64,000 bases of DNA from contig NC_088777.1 in NCBI RefSeq assembly GCF_954871325.1, positions 50,135,366 to 50,199,365 of the forward strand, given 5' to 3'. The translations under genes were made by a program, and so were the position numbers. Within the stretch, counting starts at the first letter, position 1, and each line of letters opens with the position of its first letter. This document shows positions 1 to 11,949 of this stretch, piece after piece. Origin of the DNA: Gordionus sp. m RMFG-2023 (taxonomy: Eukaryota > Nematomorpha > Gordioida > Chordodea > Parachordodidae). The notes under the pieces were generated by a model, which ran no database searches, had not been told where the DNA came from, and saw nothing but the letters and a program-made list of their open reading frames with translations.

Positions 1-805
1 TTAATAGAAGAATTTCATTTATTGTAGGACAAATCTGTGCTCAGATTAATCGAGCATTCTCTTTGAATATTGATAAAAATTTTAGCAAATGAAAATAAAA
101 TATTAAATTAAATTTATTTATTTGCCAAATTTTTGCTAAACAAGAGTTGAGAGATTTATTATTTTTCATTCAGTTGAAATTTTACAAGACAGAGGAAAAA
201 ATGTTGTTTATAAAATGCGGATTTTTTCAAAAAAGAACAAAATTAAATTGGAATATATATGTATTATTGTTAGAAACACATGATGGAGATTTAAGAAAAC
301 TATTTTATTAAATTTAAAAAGAATTTCATTGTCATTCTATATATATATATTTAATTTCCACTTTATATAATATTAATTTATAATATAAATTTGAATGTTA
401 TTATATAAAATAAAAATAAAATAATTTAATTGAAAATCACGATTCATTTATAAAAGTTCATACCAATATAATTTATTAATTAATATTATAATTTATTAAT
501 TAATATTATAATTTATTAATTAATATTATAATTTATTAATTAATATTATAATTTATTAATTAATATTATAATTTATTAATTAATATTTAATTTATTTAAA
601 TTAATTTTATATTATTTTTATTGTTATTATAATTTAATATTATAATTTATTTAAATTAATTTTATATTATATTTTTATTATTCTAATTTATTTAAATTTA
701 TTATAATTATTTTTTAAATTTATTTAAATTAATATTTAAATTTACTTTAATTAATAATTTAATTTATTTTAATTAATATTATAATATTATTTTTTTTAAC
801 ATCTA
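1..805. other. AT-rich non-coding sequence
   Basis: No gene is visible. The sequence is almost pure A and T in its second half and includes the short tandem array described separately. It lies left of the first segmental duplicate. Confidence 0.6.
468..590. repeat. 20-bp AT tandem repeat, about six copies
   Basis: The unit ATTTATTAATTAATATTATA is repeated head to tail with almost no variation, then decays into related AT-only sequence. The low divergence suggests recent slippage expansion. Confidence 0.9.
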
Positions 806-3404
806 TTACAATTATAATTATATGATTGCAAATTAATATTGATATAAAAAACAATTTAATTACAATTTTCCGTGATTCGCGGCGAATTTATGTTCGGCCA
901 ATCACGTCCGGCAAAAATTTCGGAAAGATTCGCCAGGCTCAGTCACGCCTAATATTTAAGAATTTATTCATACTCACACCGTAACCCACCATGACCTAAT
1001 AACGTGTCACGCGTAATTTCATGGCCCGCGCTCACCTCTAGAAACATCTATCATATAATCATCAATATTTTATATTAGTCAATGCATTAAAAAATAATTA
1101 ACTTCCTGAATAGCTGATATGGGCTTTTTTAAATTGCTAATAACCTTAGTCACTAAAATTAGAGAATATTTCTTATATATCCGATAATCTATAGAGTAAT
1201 AATATTGATAATATGCTAAAGAAGAGTTAATTATTATTTAAAATTCAATTGAATTTTATTTTTAAATCGCTAAAAAAAATAAGGGGAAATGCGATAAAGG
1301 CATAATTGGAATACATGATTGGATATATTATAAGATTATAAAATAAATTTCGAATTTGAAGGAGAAAAAAAAACTTGAATCCTAAAATTAAATTTATAAT
1401 GAATTATAAAAATTATATAACAAGTTATATTTCATAAAGTAAGTTTATCGATAACCATATTTTATTTAAAATATTAATGTGTAATTTGTTTTAAATATGT
1501 ATTTTCTAGCCATAGGGAAAGAGAACATCTCGTTTTTTATTACATTTTTTTTAATTATTTTATTTTTTCTTTGAAAATGATTATTTTATTAAATATATAT
1601 TTTGCCACGTTCATCATAAATTTAATTATCATCTTGGTGTAAATTAAATAGTTTTTCCAGTCCATATATTGATTTTCCAAATCTACAAAGTTTATAAATA
1701 TATTTTTTAAATATTTTTTTCATAAAGTTTATTATATAAATTTAATGAATTAATTAAATAAGTAATGCACATGCTCTAGCCAACCTTTCATAATTTTTCA
1801 TTACCTTGAATTTTATTATTCAAAATTTTAACTTAGAATTCTAATAGAAAAGCCTTCTTATAGGAATTTTTAATCTGCACCTCAAAATAAATATGAACGA
1901 AAAAAATTTTAATTTTTAAATTTTTTTTATTATTATTTACCACAATCCTTACGGAAAATTAAATTTACCAAAATATTATATGTTTGAAATTTTTGTATTA
2001 TATCAAGCAATCATTATAATTATATTTTTACAACATGCAATTTAAAGGGAATTTATTTTTTAAAAAAATTACCCTTTTTTTTCATAAGAGAATTTGTTTA
2101 ATGAATTTTATTTTTGATATCAAAATTTTGTAAAAATTATAATGTTTTTATTTTTTTTTTACAAAAAATATAATGTTTTTTAATTGTTTTTTAAAAATCC
2201 CAAGTAATTAACAATTTTATTCAAGAACGAGAATAAGATAAATATAAATAGTGAGAAATTATGGACAAATTTAGATTTTCCGTGCTGAAAAGTATAAAGA
2301 ACAATAAAATTTGGAGAAATTAAAAAAAAACATTAAATGCAAATATTTTTGTACTAAGACATCATTTATAGTAAGCGCGTTACAAAGTGTTAAGCGGTGA
2401 TAGAATTTAAATAATCCTTTAAAAATATTATCAATTTTTTTTATTAACTAGATCAACGAAATGCAGGAAAGTTAAGAGGTTTTTCCTCAGATTTTATTGA
2501 AGGTCTTTAAATCCACTTATTGTAAACCCTTGACTATATTAGACTTTTATAAAAAAAAAATTAAATTATAGTCGTATATTTTAAAAATGTTATCTAATTT
2601 TTCTTTCAAACTTTCCTTAAAAATAATACATCATTGTATCCATTTATTGAAAGAGAGGGAGGGGTATGGGAGAGTCTATTGACTCAAAATTATATTTACG
2701 AGAATAGGCAAATTTCCGAAGTGTGGAGTTGGGATAACTTTTTCCTTGACCCCTGCTTTTCTAGGCCTATGATTTAATCAAATAATTACATAATTTAATT
2801 CCTTCTTTGAGAATTGTTAACTGAAATTTAATTTTACTTACGGGAATTAGTAATTAGAATTAATTGTATTTTTCAAGCATATAATAAGTTGTTGTTTTTT
2901 AAAAAAATGTTTAATTTTTTTTTTATGATAAACGAATTGCGATGAGTCATTCATGTTTTATCATAATTCTTGGGCGGTAGAGATCTAAACAAGGTTTTAA
3001 ATTCATTAATTGCATCTGAAGCTGTTTCAATAACGAATTATAACTATTAGAATTTCAAAATTGTCTTTAGAAATTCTAGCACAAATTTATCCAATGCTGC
3101 TGTACTTTAGGTGCTCACTTATCTATAAATTAAAAAGAGATCAAAATATTATGCTAGAAAGCATCCAACTATTAAAAGGTTGTTGATTTTTGGAGTATAA
3201 AGTATTGTAGAATGGTTAAAATAAATATAATTGAACACATTTAAATAATGACCTATTTGAAAATTTATAATAAAAATTTTTTTTTTAAATATACCCGACT
3301 TTTATAAATAAATTCAATATCCTTTGTTGATTAGAGTAGAAATATATACAAATATTGGTGCCTTAGAGATCATGAATGATATTTTCAATTGCAATAACAT
3401 GTAA

Positions 3405-3655
3405 TATTTTCGCCCGGCCTCAGTAAAGTTATATAAAGATCTTTCATAAAATCGTTTTTAAATGATATAGGAAATATAAGAAGTGAATGAATATGATATA
3501 TTATTTAATTATATAAAAAAAAATTTTAATACATTTTATATATATATGATTTAAAATATTCGGCTGGGCTATGGCTATTTTTTAATAAAATTTAGACCCG
3601 GCATTTTTCTAAAAAGCCAGACTTGGGGCAGGGCTGGACCTCCAGGTCTCTGATA
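3405..3655. repeat. Remnant of a GC-rich MITE-like repeat
   Basis: A patch with GGCCC/GGGCT-type words, markedly richer in GC than its surroundings, ends near a CAGGTCTCTG sequence. It is shared with copy B (20095-20350) and copy A' (about 14340-14450), so it predates the duplication. The composition resembles the 26620-26984 family, but clean ends are no longer visible. Confidence 0.45.
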
Positions 3656-5144
3656 AAAATACCACATGTAATAAAAAATAAAAATTATCAATAATTTATG
3701 GGGAATTAACTTTTCCACACCTTTCTGTTCATAGCAATTTTTGGGATGGGATCTTCTAAAATTAAATCAAATTATCTCCTAAACGGCATTCGTCGGAGGA
3801 ATCGATAAAATTTTAATAGCGATCATACTTATATATTGGTCATAGGCTTTCTACCATATCAGAGATTTAACTTGCTTTGAACTTTCCCATAATCACGCGT
3901 TTTCCCAAAAGACTTATCTTTGATTGAAATTCCGCGAAATTGTTTAAAACACCTCCAATGTCAAGATTGAATTCTGCAATTCTGGCATTGGCTGCAGCCA
4001 TGTCAGATTATGGTTTATTTAGATACACTTAAACTAGGATCAAATATTTGCCGCGAATAAATATTCAGACAACAAACTATTTGCGTTTTTTTACACTCTC
4101 TGATCATTTTCGCCAAGAAAATTCCTATTTGTTTTATTATTGGTGTTGAAATTATGGAAAATAAATTCGGTATTTGTGATATACTCTATTTATAAAATAG
4201 CCAATCTGGGTATAAATCGGAAATTGTATGTTACAAATATTTTATAGGACTACCCATCTATCATAATCCACTGTCGGCTTTTACATTAGTGTAAATATTT
4301 TATGCCACTAATAATTTTCCTTATTTTTTTATGATTTTCAAATCCTACACAAAACTTTATTCAATTAATATGAAAAGAAAGGAATTGTAATTATGTAATC
4401 ATAATTACTTTATAAAATCAAGATAACGTGTAATTTAGTAATTGATTAGAGTTTTCATAAAAAGGAAATTTTATAATTAATATACAAAATTGTAGCCTAA
4501 TATTGATAAATAAAGATCTCATAATTTTTATTTATAATATCAATTTCATTAATGAAAGATCATTATTCAATATTAATCCAGGTAAAAGTGTTAATGTATT
4601 ATTTTCTTTCTATTTAGGATATTATTATTATAGGAATCGTTTATTTTTGTTCGATAATAAAAAAGCAAATCATTTTTTTTAAATAATATATAATATGTGT
4701 TATGGTATCTAAATCATTTTACAAATATTAATTTTTATTTTTATTTTTGTAAAATTTGAGGAAAATTTTTCTTAAAAACAAAATTATTCTTTTACAATAA
4801 GAAGGTTAATGGAAAATAAATAAAAATTTACTCGTGAATAAATATAATAATTTCTTAAAATAATAAGTATATTTTTAATTATTTGAACAAATTTTTCTAT
4901 TTGATACATTTTTTTTCCTTTTTATTATCCATCAATTAAAAATAGGGTGCTTAAATTAAATTTTTTTTTAAAAAAAAAAATTTTCCATTGTTAATTGCGG
5001 CAATTTAAAGGAGGTGACAAACATATAGAAACTTTGCTTAAACAATCTCATACCTTGGGCATCCCATTTTTTAAAAAAATATATAATAAGTCAACCCAAA
5101 TTTATATATTTATCTAACAATCCTTACCTTACTTTACCTACCAG

Positions 5145-5329
5145 TAACATTGTTAAACAGCTCGATTTGAGCCAATTTTTAAAACGAGAAACTCAATATT
5201 TTAGCTAGAAAAATATTGAATAATTGTCGAGATCACTAATATATATCTTTAAGATTGCGTGATATTTATTTAGATCAATAACTCTTTTTATAAAAATCGA
5301 CTCAAATAAGAGCCCCTTTAACATCATTT
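5145..5329. mobile_element. Old hAT-type MITE, TAGTGTTGTTAAA family
   Basis: The left arm has TTGTTAAACAGCTCG followed by a GAGCCAATTTTTAAAACG block, and the right arm carries the matching inverted sequence ending in TTTAACATC. The same insertion, with its left part lost, is in copy B at 22150-22244, so it was present before the segmental duplication. Its terminal bases have decayed. Confidence 0.7.
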
Positions 5330-7800
5330 ACTAATTGTATATATATATATCTATTTATATTGCAATTTTAAAAACTTTCTAACGTTTTCATTTGTTGTCT
5401 AAATTCGATGTCTTATCTACCCTAGTTCACTAACATATTTTAAAAGTTAGAAAAGTAATCAAAATAATTATATAGAATATATTTATTTTATTTTTTAAAT
5501 TGATCAAACTTTATCGCTTTCCTTTTGAATGTGGCTCTGAAGAGTGGATCGTATTGATAGTAGATGAAGAAATTGTAAATCAAACTAAGCGAATAAAGGG
5601 ATATCAGAATTTTTTCTAGAACGACGTTTTGTTGCAGGAAGGATACCCTTGAATATCGAAATTTCTGAAATAATAATTATAATAATTAATGAATTCATAT
5701 ATTTTAATCCGATAGAAATTTAAATATTAAAAAGAATATATTTATATCTCTCCCATAAAATACAAAAAACATAATTTGCTATTACATTAATATTTCATAT
5801 GGAGTGAGGAGAGTGGGGAGGGGGGGGGCACTATTGGGTGATTTTTATTCCATAAATTTTATTGAAGGTCTATTGAGGCATTTATATGCCTTGGATGTAT
5901 TATATATTTATAGAAAAATTATTTTATTTTATATAAAAATGTTTTTATAAATTATTTTACAGTTGTATATTATATACATTTTTACAGATGATATTTACAA
6001 GAACAGACCAATTTTTAAAGGAAAATACCCCCCCCCCTATATAAGGGCTATTTATCTATTAAAAATTTTAAAGTACATAAACATGGATGTCAGGTGTGGA
6101 AAACCTATTCAATACTTTGCACATTGGCAAACAACAAAATGGTATATGCCATCAATCACCATGTGTATATTGTATACTTTTAAAGAAAGAATAGTTAAGA
6201 ACAAATATGCTAGTTTTACAAAATCCCTAGAAACTTAGCTAGTTTACAAACAATCGGCTAAAATACAAACTAAAATAAACAAGCTTGCTATCTTACAAAC
6301 TAATTAGAGACTTCGCTACTTTACAAAATAACTAGATAATTACAAACTAACTGATTTATCCAAAAATCTAATGTGCAAACTAGCTAACTAATATGCAAAC
6401 AAATAGATAACATACAAACTAGTTAAATGAAACTTTTAAAAAGTAATTTTTAAATGATACTATTAAAAATCTTTAATACTAAATAACGCATAATATCTAA
6501 AATCCAATTATTACTTCTAGTGTGAATATAATAAAAAATGGCAGCCATGTGAAGCAGTAAGCCAATGATATAAAGAGTAGAGACTTTATTACGTTACCTT
6601 TTACGTCATACCGATTTTTATTGAAATTTGTTCTAATACTGCATGGATTAGGGCCATTTCATTCAGAGAAATTTTCCTGATACCCAATTTACTCGTACAG
6701 GGTTCACTCGCCCGTCTTAAGTTATTTTCAAGTCTATCATTCGAGGTATTGGTTGGAATAATATAAAGATCAACTCTTTTTTTATGGGTCAAGTTATTAG
6801 AACTAAAATTGTTTATCAACAACATCATTTTTACAAAGGAATACCATTTGCGATGCCTGTAATCCAGAGATCTCTTGATAAGAAATCTGCTAACGAAGGT
6901 GTAATTTGCTAACATTGATACAGTCGGCAAAAGGAAAACAAAAGTTAGCAAAAAAACGCTGTATACAATAATAATTTTATGGGATGTCACATAAGTGCAA
7001 TCGATTGAGAATTCATAATCGCCGACCCAGGAATGAACCGAAGAAGAAGAGCCATTTGGCAGTTCGTTAGGTCCTTCGATCAAGAAAAAATCTCTATCTA
7101 TGTCGCGTTCATGTTTATTACTCTGGATCAATCCGTAAGGTATAAAATCCAAAGCCTTGAAGAAATACATGGGCGACCGATCTACGTTTACCAAATGGGG
7201 TATCAGGTATCTTAATTTTGGATTCCAGCATTTTGCGAGAGGATTATTTAAGGAACCCTTTGATGAAATATTGAAGAGTATGTTTGATAAAGCTCTTTTG
7301 GCGGACTCCACAGTTGAATTATATTTGTACAGTAGAGAAGTGTTTTTCTCTTTATAGAATATAGCACTTTGGCAGCCATCTCTTTCTAGATAATATTTAA
7401 TTGAGAAGAAAGAGTTATTTGCCTCCGAAAACTTATGAGCTACAGAACCATTTTCAATGAGCACATATACAATGTCGTAGATTATTAAGGTTGGGATAGC
7501 CACCAGTATCCCAAAAAGCCAGCAAGCTGCCGAAATTTTGTAGGTTTGGTATCTTTTCTGGTGGTCGCCATTATTTAAATTGAGGGATAGAACGGAGTAT
7601 GGAGTGACTTTGGTTATTTTGATCAATCTTTCCACTGATATGACCCATATGAAAGCTATCTGAACAAACAAACAAAATATTGGCATGAAGTTGATAAGTT
7701 TGCAAAGGAATGTGCCTATAAAGTATTTTATGTTTTGGAAAAAAAAACAAAACTTTATTCAAAATTAACTACCTTACTTTGATTCATTTAAAGTCAAAGA

Positions 7801-8023
7801 TAGTGTTGTTAAATGGCTCGTTTTGAGCCGATTTTTAAAAACGGCTAACTCAGTATTGCATCCAGGATAGTATTACGCAAGCATGGAGATTTTGTTTGTA
7901 GAAGGAACAAAGGTTTGGACATCTCTTAGCGAAATCTCGAGTCTTAAATAATTTTTTTCTGGCTAAAATATTGAGTTAGCCGTTTTTAAAAATCGGCTCA
8001 AAACGAGCCGTTTAACAACACTA
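7801..8023. mobile_element. hAT-type MITE with perfect 8-bp target duplication
   Basis: A 223-bp element begins TAGTGTTGTTAAATGGCTCG and ends in the inverted form (CGAGCCGTTTAACAACACTA), with inverted repeats of about 60 bp per side. It is flanked on both sides by GTCAAAGA (7793-7800 and 8024-8031), the 8-bp duplication expected of hAT transposition. It has no coding capacity. It lies in intron 1 of receptor copy A, and the matching place in copy B (near 28580) has no insertion, so it landed after the duplication. Confidence 0.95.
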
Positions 8024-8859
8024 GTCAAAGAATACCGATGATTTGACCTAAAAATGATATTTACATTTTCAAGTTTGAAAGAAATTTTTTTTCACTTAAA
8101 AACTAGCAACAAAGTAGAAAAGAATATCTTGAGGCAATCCTTAACTTATTCCCCAATTAATTAAAAATGGACTACGTATGATTATTAAATATATATTCGC
8201 TAGTGTATTGCAAAATTTCACAATTTAAATTTCGCTTATGGATAACACATTCTTTATGTCACTCTAATCTAGAACACTAGCTTGCCCCCTTCCCTCTTAG
8301 ACACCTACCCCCCTTTAAAAAATTTGGAAGAAATATTCCCCTAGTTTTATACCTCTTATATATATAAACTTTATCTGATCACAACAAAAACATTATGTGG
8401 CGTAGGGTTTATATTTTTAAATAGTGATAATATATGGCATTTAAATATCTTTTCAGTTTCAGTATTTGACTAAGACCGCGCCTCTTCTAACAACAATTAT
8501 CCATGGATGTAAGCCGTTCTGCATATAGTTTTTTTTGTATCAATAACTTCATTGAATATGGCAATGTTTCCACTCCACTCTCCTCCCTCACATGCAAGAT
8601 GTCGAAAGATTACAAATACGTTTAATATTTCCCAACCTGAAGATTGAACAGGATTTGAAAAAAAAAAAAATCAGAGCGAATATAAAATAAGATTATATTA
8701 AACTAATCAATTAAAAAATGTTGGAACTTAATAGATAAGAAGGGTTTATTTAATATTTCATTTCCTGCTAATATTTACAATTTTATCCTTGTAACAATTT
8801 TCTTCAAAATATAGCCAAAATTATTCAAAGTAACTTAAAATCTAGTGCATAAAAAATCT

Positions 8860-8935
8860 AATTCTTAGATGGGCCTGGCTTAAAATTCGACTTTTGCAGG
8901 TCTCACAGATTCACGTCTGGCTGGTTAATTTTTTA
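8860..8935. repeat. Fragment of GC-rich MITE family
   Basis: A short patch has GGGCCTGGCT and TTTTGCAGGTCTCACAG, resembling the right end of the TAGTGATCTGCA family. It lies within intron 1 of receptor copy A. Too short and decayed to set ends. Confidence 0.35.
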
Positions 8936-10282
8936 AAATAATGCTTAAGCAAGTAGACTAAGAACCCCTTTATTTTAAATTTCTACTCCATGCCAGTCAA
9001 AGTTTCCCATTATAAAATTGGTCGTATCAAATGAGGCTTCGAACTGCCATAACCCCCCCCCCCCCCCTTGTGTTTGACCAAAATACAACTAGCACTGAAA
9101 ATCTCTTGTAGCAAATGATATCATCGACTATAAAAATAAATTTTCATTTCTATAAATATCTTCAATACATTTTATGGTTAGAGCACTTAGCCCGATCAAG
9201 TGGAACATGTTATTCTAAGATACAGTATGGTAGAGTCACATGCATTTCCTATTAGCCTGTAACTGTAGCATCATTTATATATAGTTAATGATATAAATAC
9301 TATTCGTGTATGATTTTGATATTTCAGATAATTAACATGATTTATGTGTGTTACTGTAAGTTAACCAGTGATGAGGATAAAATGTATATGTTATGTGTTT
9401 ATTATTTTGCAACTTGCTTCATCTCATTAAATCCAAGAAAATATTGAGAAAAAGAATTCTACCATCGAAAAAAAGATATGACATTATATTTAAAAATTCT
9501 AGTATAGTTCTTATTAATATTTTTAATAATAATTTACCTTCAAAATAATCGCTAAGATGTGAAAAATCGTGTAGCTTTTGAGGCAGAAATATTCCACCAG
9601 TGATAAGCATACAAAAGGCCAGATTCTTTATGTAGATGTATGTGGAGGTCTGGAAGCATTTTCGTTTCCAATAAGTTACCATAATACTACAATTAAGAAA
9701 AAATCCTATTATAAGTATGTTGGATATGAATATAATGAACGCCAAATTTGTCCAATTTTCCATATTGTATATTTTTTTAAATTTATTAAAGGATGTATCA
9801 TTCAATTTTTACAATATTGTTTCTAAATAACTGATATCGTGGACTAAAAAAAAAATTAATTATAAGAATAAATTTTTATAAAACAAAACTATTGAGAAAA
9901 TATCGATATCTTAAAATATAATATTTTACATTTAATTTTATTTTTAAACATTAATTATTTTATATTTTATTTATTCATATTTTATATATTATATTTTATA
10001 TTAATTATTTATGAAATTTTTTTTATTGAAAAATATATATGTCTACTAACTATCTCAAGTATTTATGTTAAAATTTGAAATTTAATTAATTTAAAAAGTT
10101 AATAAGAATTACATCTTAATTTCATTTTTAGGCAAAATTAAGAGGTAGGTGGTGTATACGTATCATTTTTATTTGCTTTAAATTATATTTATAAGAAGAA
10201 TAAATTTTTTCCGATAAATATTCCCATTTTGTTATTCCAGGTTTCTAAATGGATCATGGATTCTAATTTAAGATTTACTCTA

Positions 10283-10430
10283 TATATTAGTGATCTGCAA
10301 GACCAGCCAAGCTGCCCGGGGTCAGAAGTGACTATTCTGGGGTGAGCATATTTTTATAAAATGATTTTGGTTCGGGCTTAAGGCCTTATGGGCCGAATGA
10401 TATTTCGATGCGGATGTATGAAAGATACAA
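10283..10430. mobile_element. Truncated GC-rich MITE, TAGTGATCTGCA family
   Basis: It begins TAGTGATCTGCAAGACC and continues with GCCCGGGG and GGGCCGAATG words, like the complete copies at 26620-26984 and 35737-36083. No right end is visible. A diverged counterpart is at about 30640-30770 in copy B, so it is older than the duplication. Confidence 0.6.
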
Positions 10431-10528
10431 CATTTTGCTATATTCATTGCAATGTCACAACTATATAAAAAAAACTCGTGATCCATAAGAAAGTTAAACT
10501 GTTTAACGTATTTATTTTCTTAGGTATA

Positions 10529-10530
10529 TT

Positions 10531-10566
<36 letters not shown>

Positions 10567-10567
10567 T
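10529..10567. repeat. TTTC microsatellite
   Basis: About nine TTTC units in a row, at the place where the alignment between copies A and B stops. Similar short TTTC runs are at 14488-14512 and 46871-46912. Confidence 0.9.
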
Positions 10568-10682
10568 TCTTAGAGGAGGATATTATATATTATATATATG
10601 TATTGTTAGTTAATAAAAGGAGATGGTAGAGGATAGCTATGCCCATTGAGACATAATTGCCAAGAAAAAAATAAAAAAAATT

Positions 10683-10872
10683 AATATTGTTAACCGCTCG
10701 AAAATTTTGTCCAGAAAAAAAAATATTATTAAGCTTTAGGATTTTGTTCTTAGATGGCAAAAAGGGTTTTAAACATATATTTAAAGAAATCTTGAGGCAT
10801 AGGTAATATTATTCTGGCTAAAATATTGAGTTAGCCCATTTTTTTAAATCAGCTCAAATCGTTTTAACAACC
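10683..10872. mobile_element. Diverged hAT-type MITE, TAGTGTTGTTAAA family
   Basis: The left end reads AATATTGTTAACCGCTCG and the right part carries TATTGAGTTAGCCC and TTTTAACAACC. Part of the left inverted repeat is deleted. No target duplication can be confirmed. Confidence 0.6.
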
Positions 10873-10885
10873 GGAAACTTAAATA

Positions 10886-10985
10886 TTATTATTGTATTTC
10901 CGGAAATGTATTCCTGCATGTTTAGAATACCTATCTCTTATGAATTTCAGATAATTTTACCGCTAACATTTTGTGTCATTTATAA
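10886..10985. repeat. Single arm of the long-inverted-repeat element seen at 48257-48623
   Basis: The words CCGGAAATGTATTCC, GCATGTTTAGAATACC and CAGATAATTTTACCG match one arm of the inverted-repeat element at 48257-48623. Only one arm is present here. Confidence 0.55.
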
Positions 10986-11090
10986 TTTGTTATGAAAAAT
11001 CTGTGGAAAAGCGGATATAAATTATAATAAGTTGAAAAAGGGCGAGCACAAATACGGGGGTAGGGATTATATTTAAAAAAAATGATATAA

Positions 11091-11600
11091 CTCTTCAATA
11101 CTCCGGTGAAAAAAAATAAAGTTAGTACTAAGGTGGGGTTTAATGGACCCCAATTTCAAATGTATACATCTCCAGTTATATTCATTATTTTTATTTTAAT
11201 ATTTGGATATAAGATAGAACTAACCTTAAACTTGATAAAATATTTATTTATTTTTATTTCTCAAGCTTAAAAATAAAAATGTGATGAGCATAATTATAAT
11301 TTGTAAATTTGTTTTAATAAAATTTTGCAATAAGTAGTATATATTATAATTTTAAAAATTTTTAAAAAAAAAAATTTCTACAAATTTACTCTGGTGAGGT
11401 CTCACAAACCCCAATCAGTCACAAAATGCTTATTATCTTTAAACCTACTCAGCAAAAATATATGAAATTTGGAATATAGATTTTAGGATATATTTGATAA
11501 AGCTACTGAAGAATCCAGAACATAATATTTAACCGTTTTTATGTAATATTATTTTTTAGCATGCATAGGGCTTCATATACCCCATTAGAGTATTGAAGGG
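11091..11600. mobile_element. piggyBac-like MITE (510 bp)
   Basis: The left end CTCTTCAATACTCCGGTG and the right end CATTAGAGTATTGAAGGG are inverted repeats. The right end is followed by TTAA; the left is preceded by ATAA, a likely mutated TTAA. A TTAA target with ends close to CCC is the piggyBac pattern. No transposase is inside. The superfamily call rests on the ends only. Confidence 0.6.
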
Positions 11601-11949
11601 TTAAAGTGAATATAATGTTACTTTAAGTGGTTTTTAACTGATTAATATAAATTTTGGGCATAATTGCATATTAGCTTTAATACAAAAAACATCTTTTTAG
11701 ATACTCTATACATTTTTTCCCGTACTTAAAAAATAATAAATATTCTATAGTTAAGCATATTTTTATTTTTATACAATCATTTCTATGTGTAAAATTTTAA
11801 TTTTCATTTAAATTCCTTTGATTAAAATTCGTATGCATAGAGAAATTTTTTTTTGATAGAAATAATTTAAATTAAAAATGATTTATTATATAAATAATTT
11901 ATATAAATAAGTAACTTGAAGAGATATTAGTTACCATTTTAATGTAACA

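Larger units (their letters stand above)
5488..9805 (-). pseudogene. Class A seven-helix receptor, copy A (three exons, broken)
   Basis: A rhodopsin-like receptor, presumably a plasma-membrane receptor for an unknown ligand. Exon 1 (9805-9538) encodes an N-terminal tail, TM1 and TM2. Exon 2 (7715-6515) encodes TM3 with ISVERL in place of DRY, TM4, a long second extracellular loop, TM5 and TM6 with CFTWLP. Exon 3 (5631-5488) encodes TM7 with NFFIY in the NPxxY position and helix 8 (DPLFRATFKRK). The exon 1 donor is GAAG/GTAAAT and the exon 2 acceptor is TTATAG/GC, both phase 1; exon 2 ends GAA/GTAATA in phase 0. Two defects are visible against copy B: one base is missing near 6655 (GCCACCAAT in B, GCCCTAAT here), which shifts the third intracellular loop, and the exon 3 acceptor AG has become AA at 5632-5633. 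A MITE sits in intron 1. Most likely a pseudogene. Confidence 0.85.
806..10525. repeat. Segmental duplicate, copy A (with receptor gene copy A)
   Basis: This block aligns colinearly with 18790-30915 (copy B). Shared landmarks by eye are the GC-richer patch at 880-1040 (18860-19000 in B), the stretch near 1440-1520 (19240-19320), the repeat remnant at 3405-3650 (20095-20350), and all three receptor exons (5488-9805 versus 22358-30098). A third partial copy lies at about 11950-14480. Copy A keeps roughly 1 kb (about 2190-3250) that B has lost. B has about 3.6 kb extra in intron 2 and a long AGAA array. Boundaries were judged by eye to within tens of bases. Confidence 0.9.

Noticed and set aside
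5963-6238. 91-codon plus-strand open frame
   Set aside because: It lies in receptor intron 2 of copy A, is not preserved in copy B, and has no recognisable domain.
7033-7357. Plus-strand open frames opposite receptor exon 2 (also 27934-28140)
   Set aside because: They are antisense shadows of the receptor coding exon.
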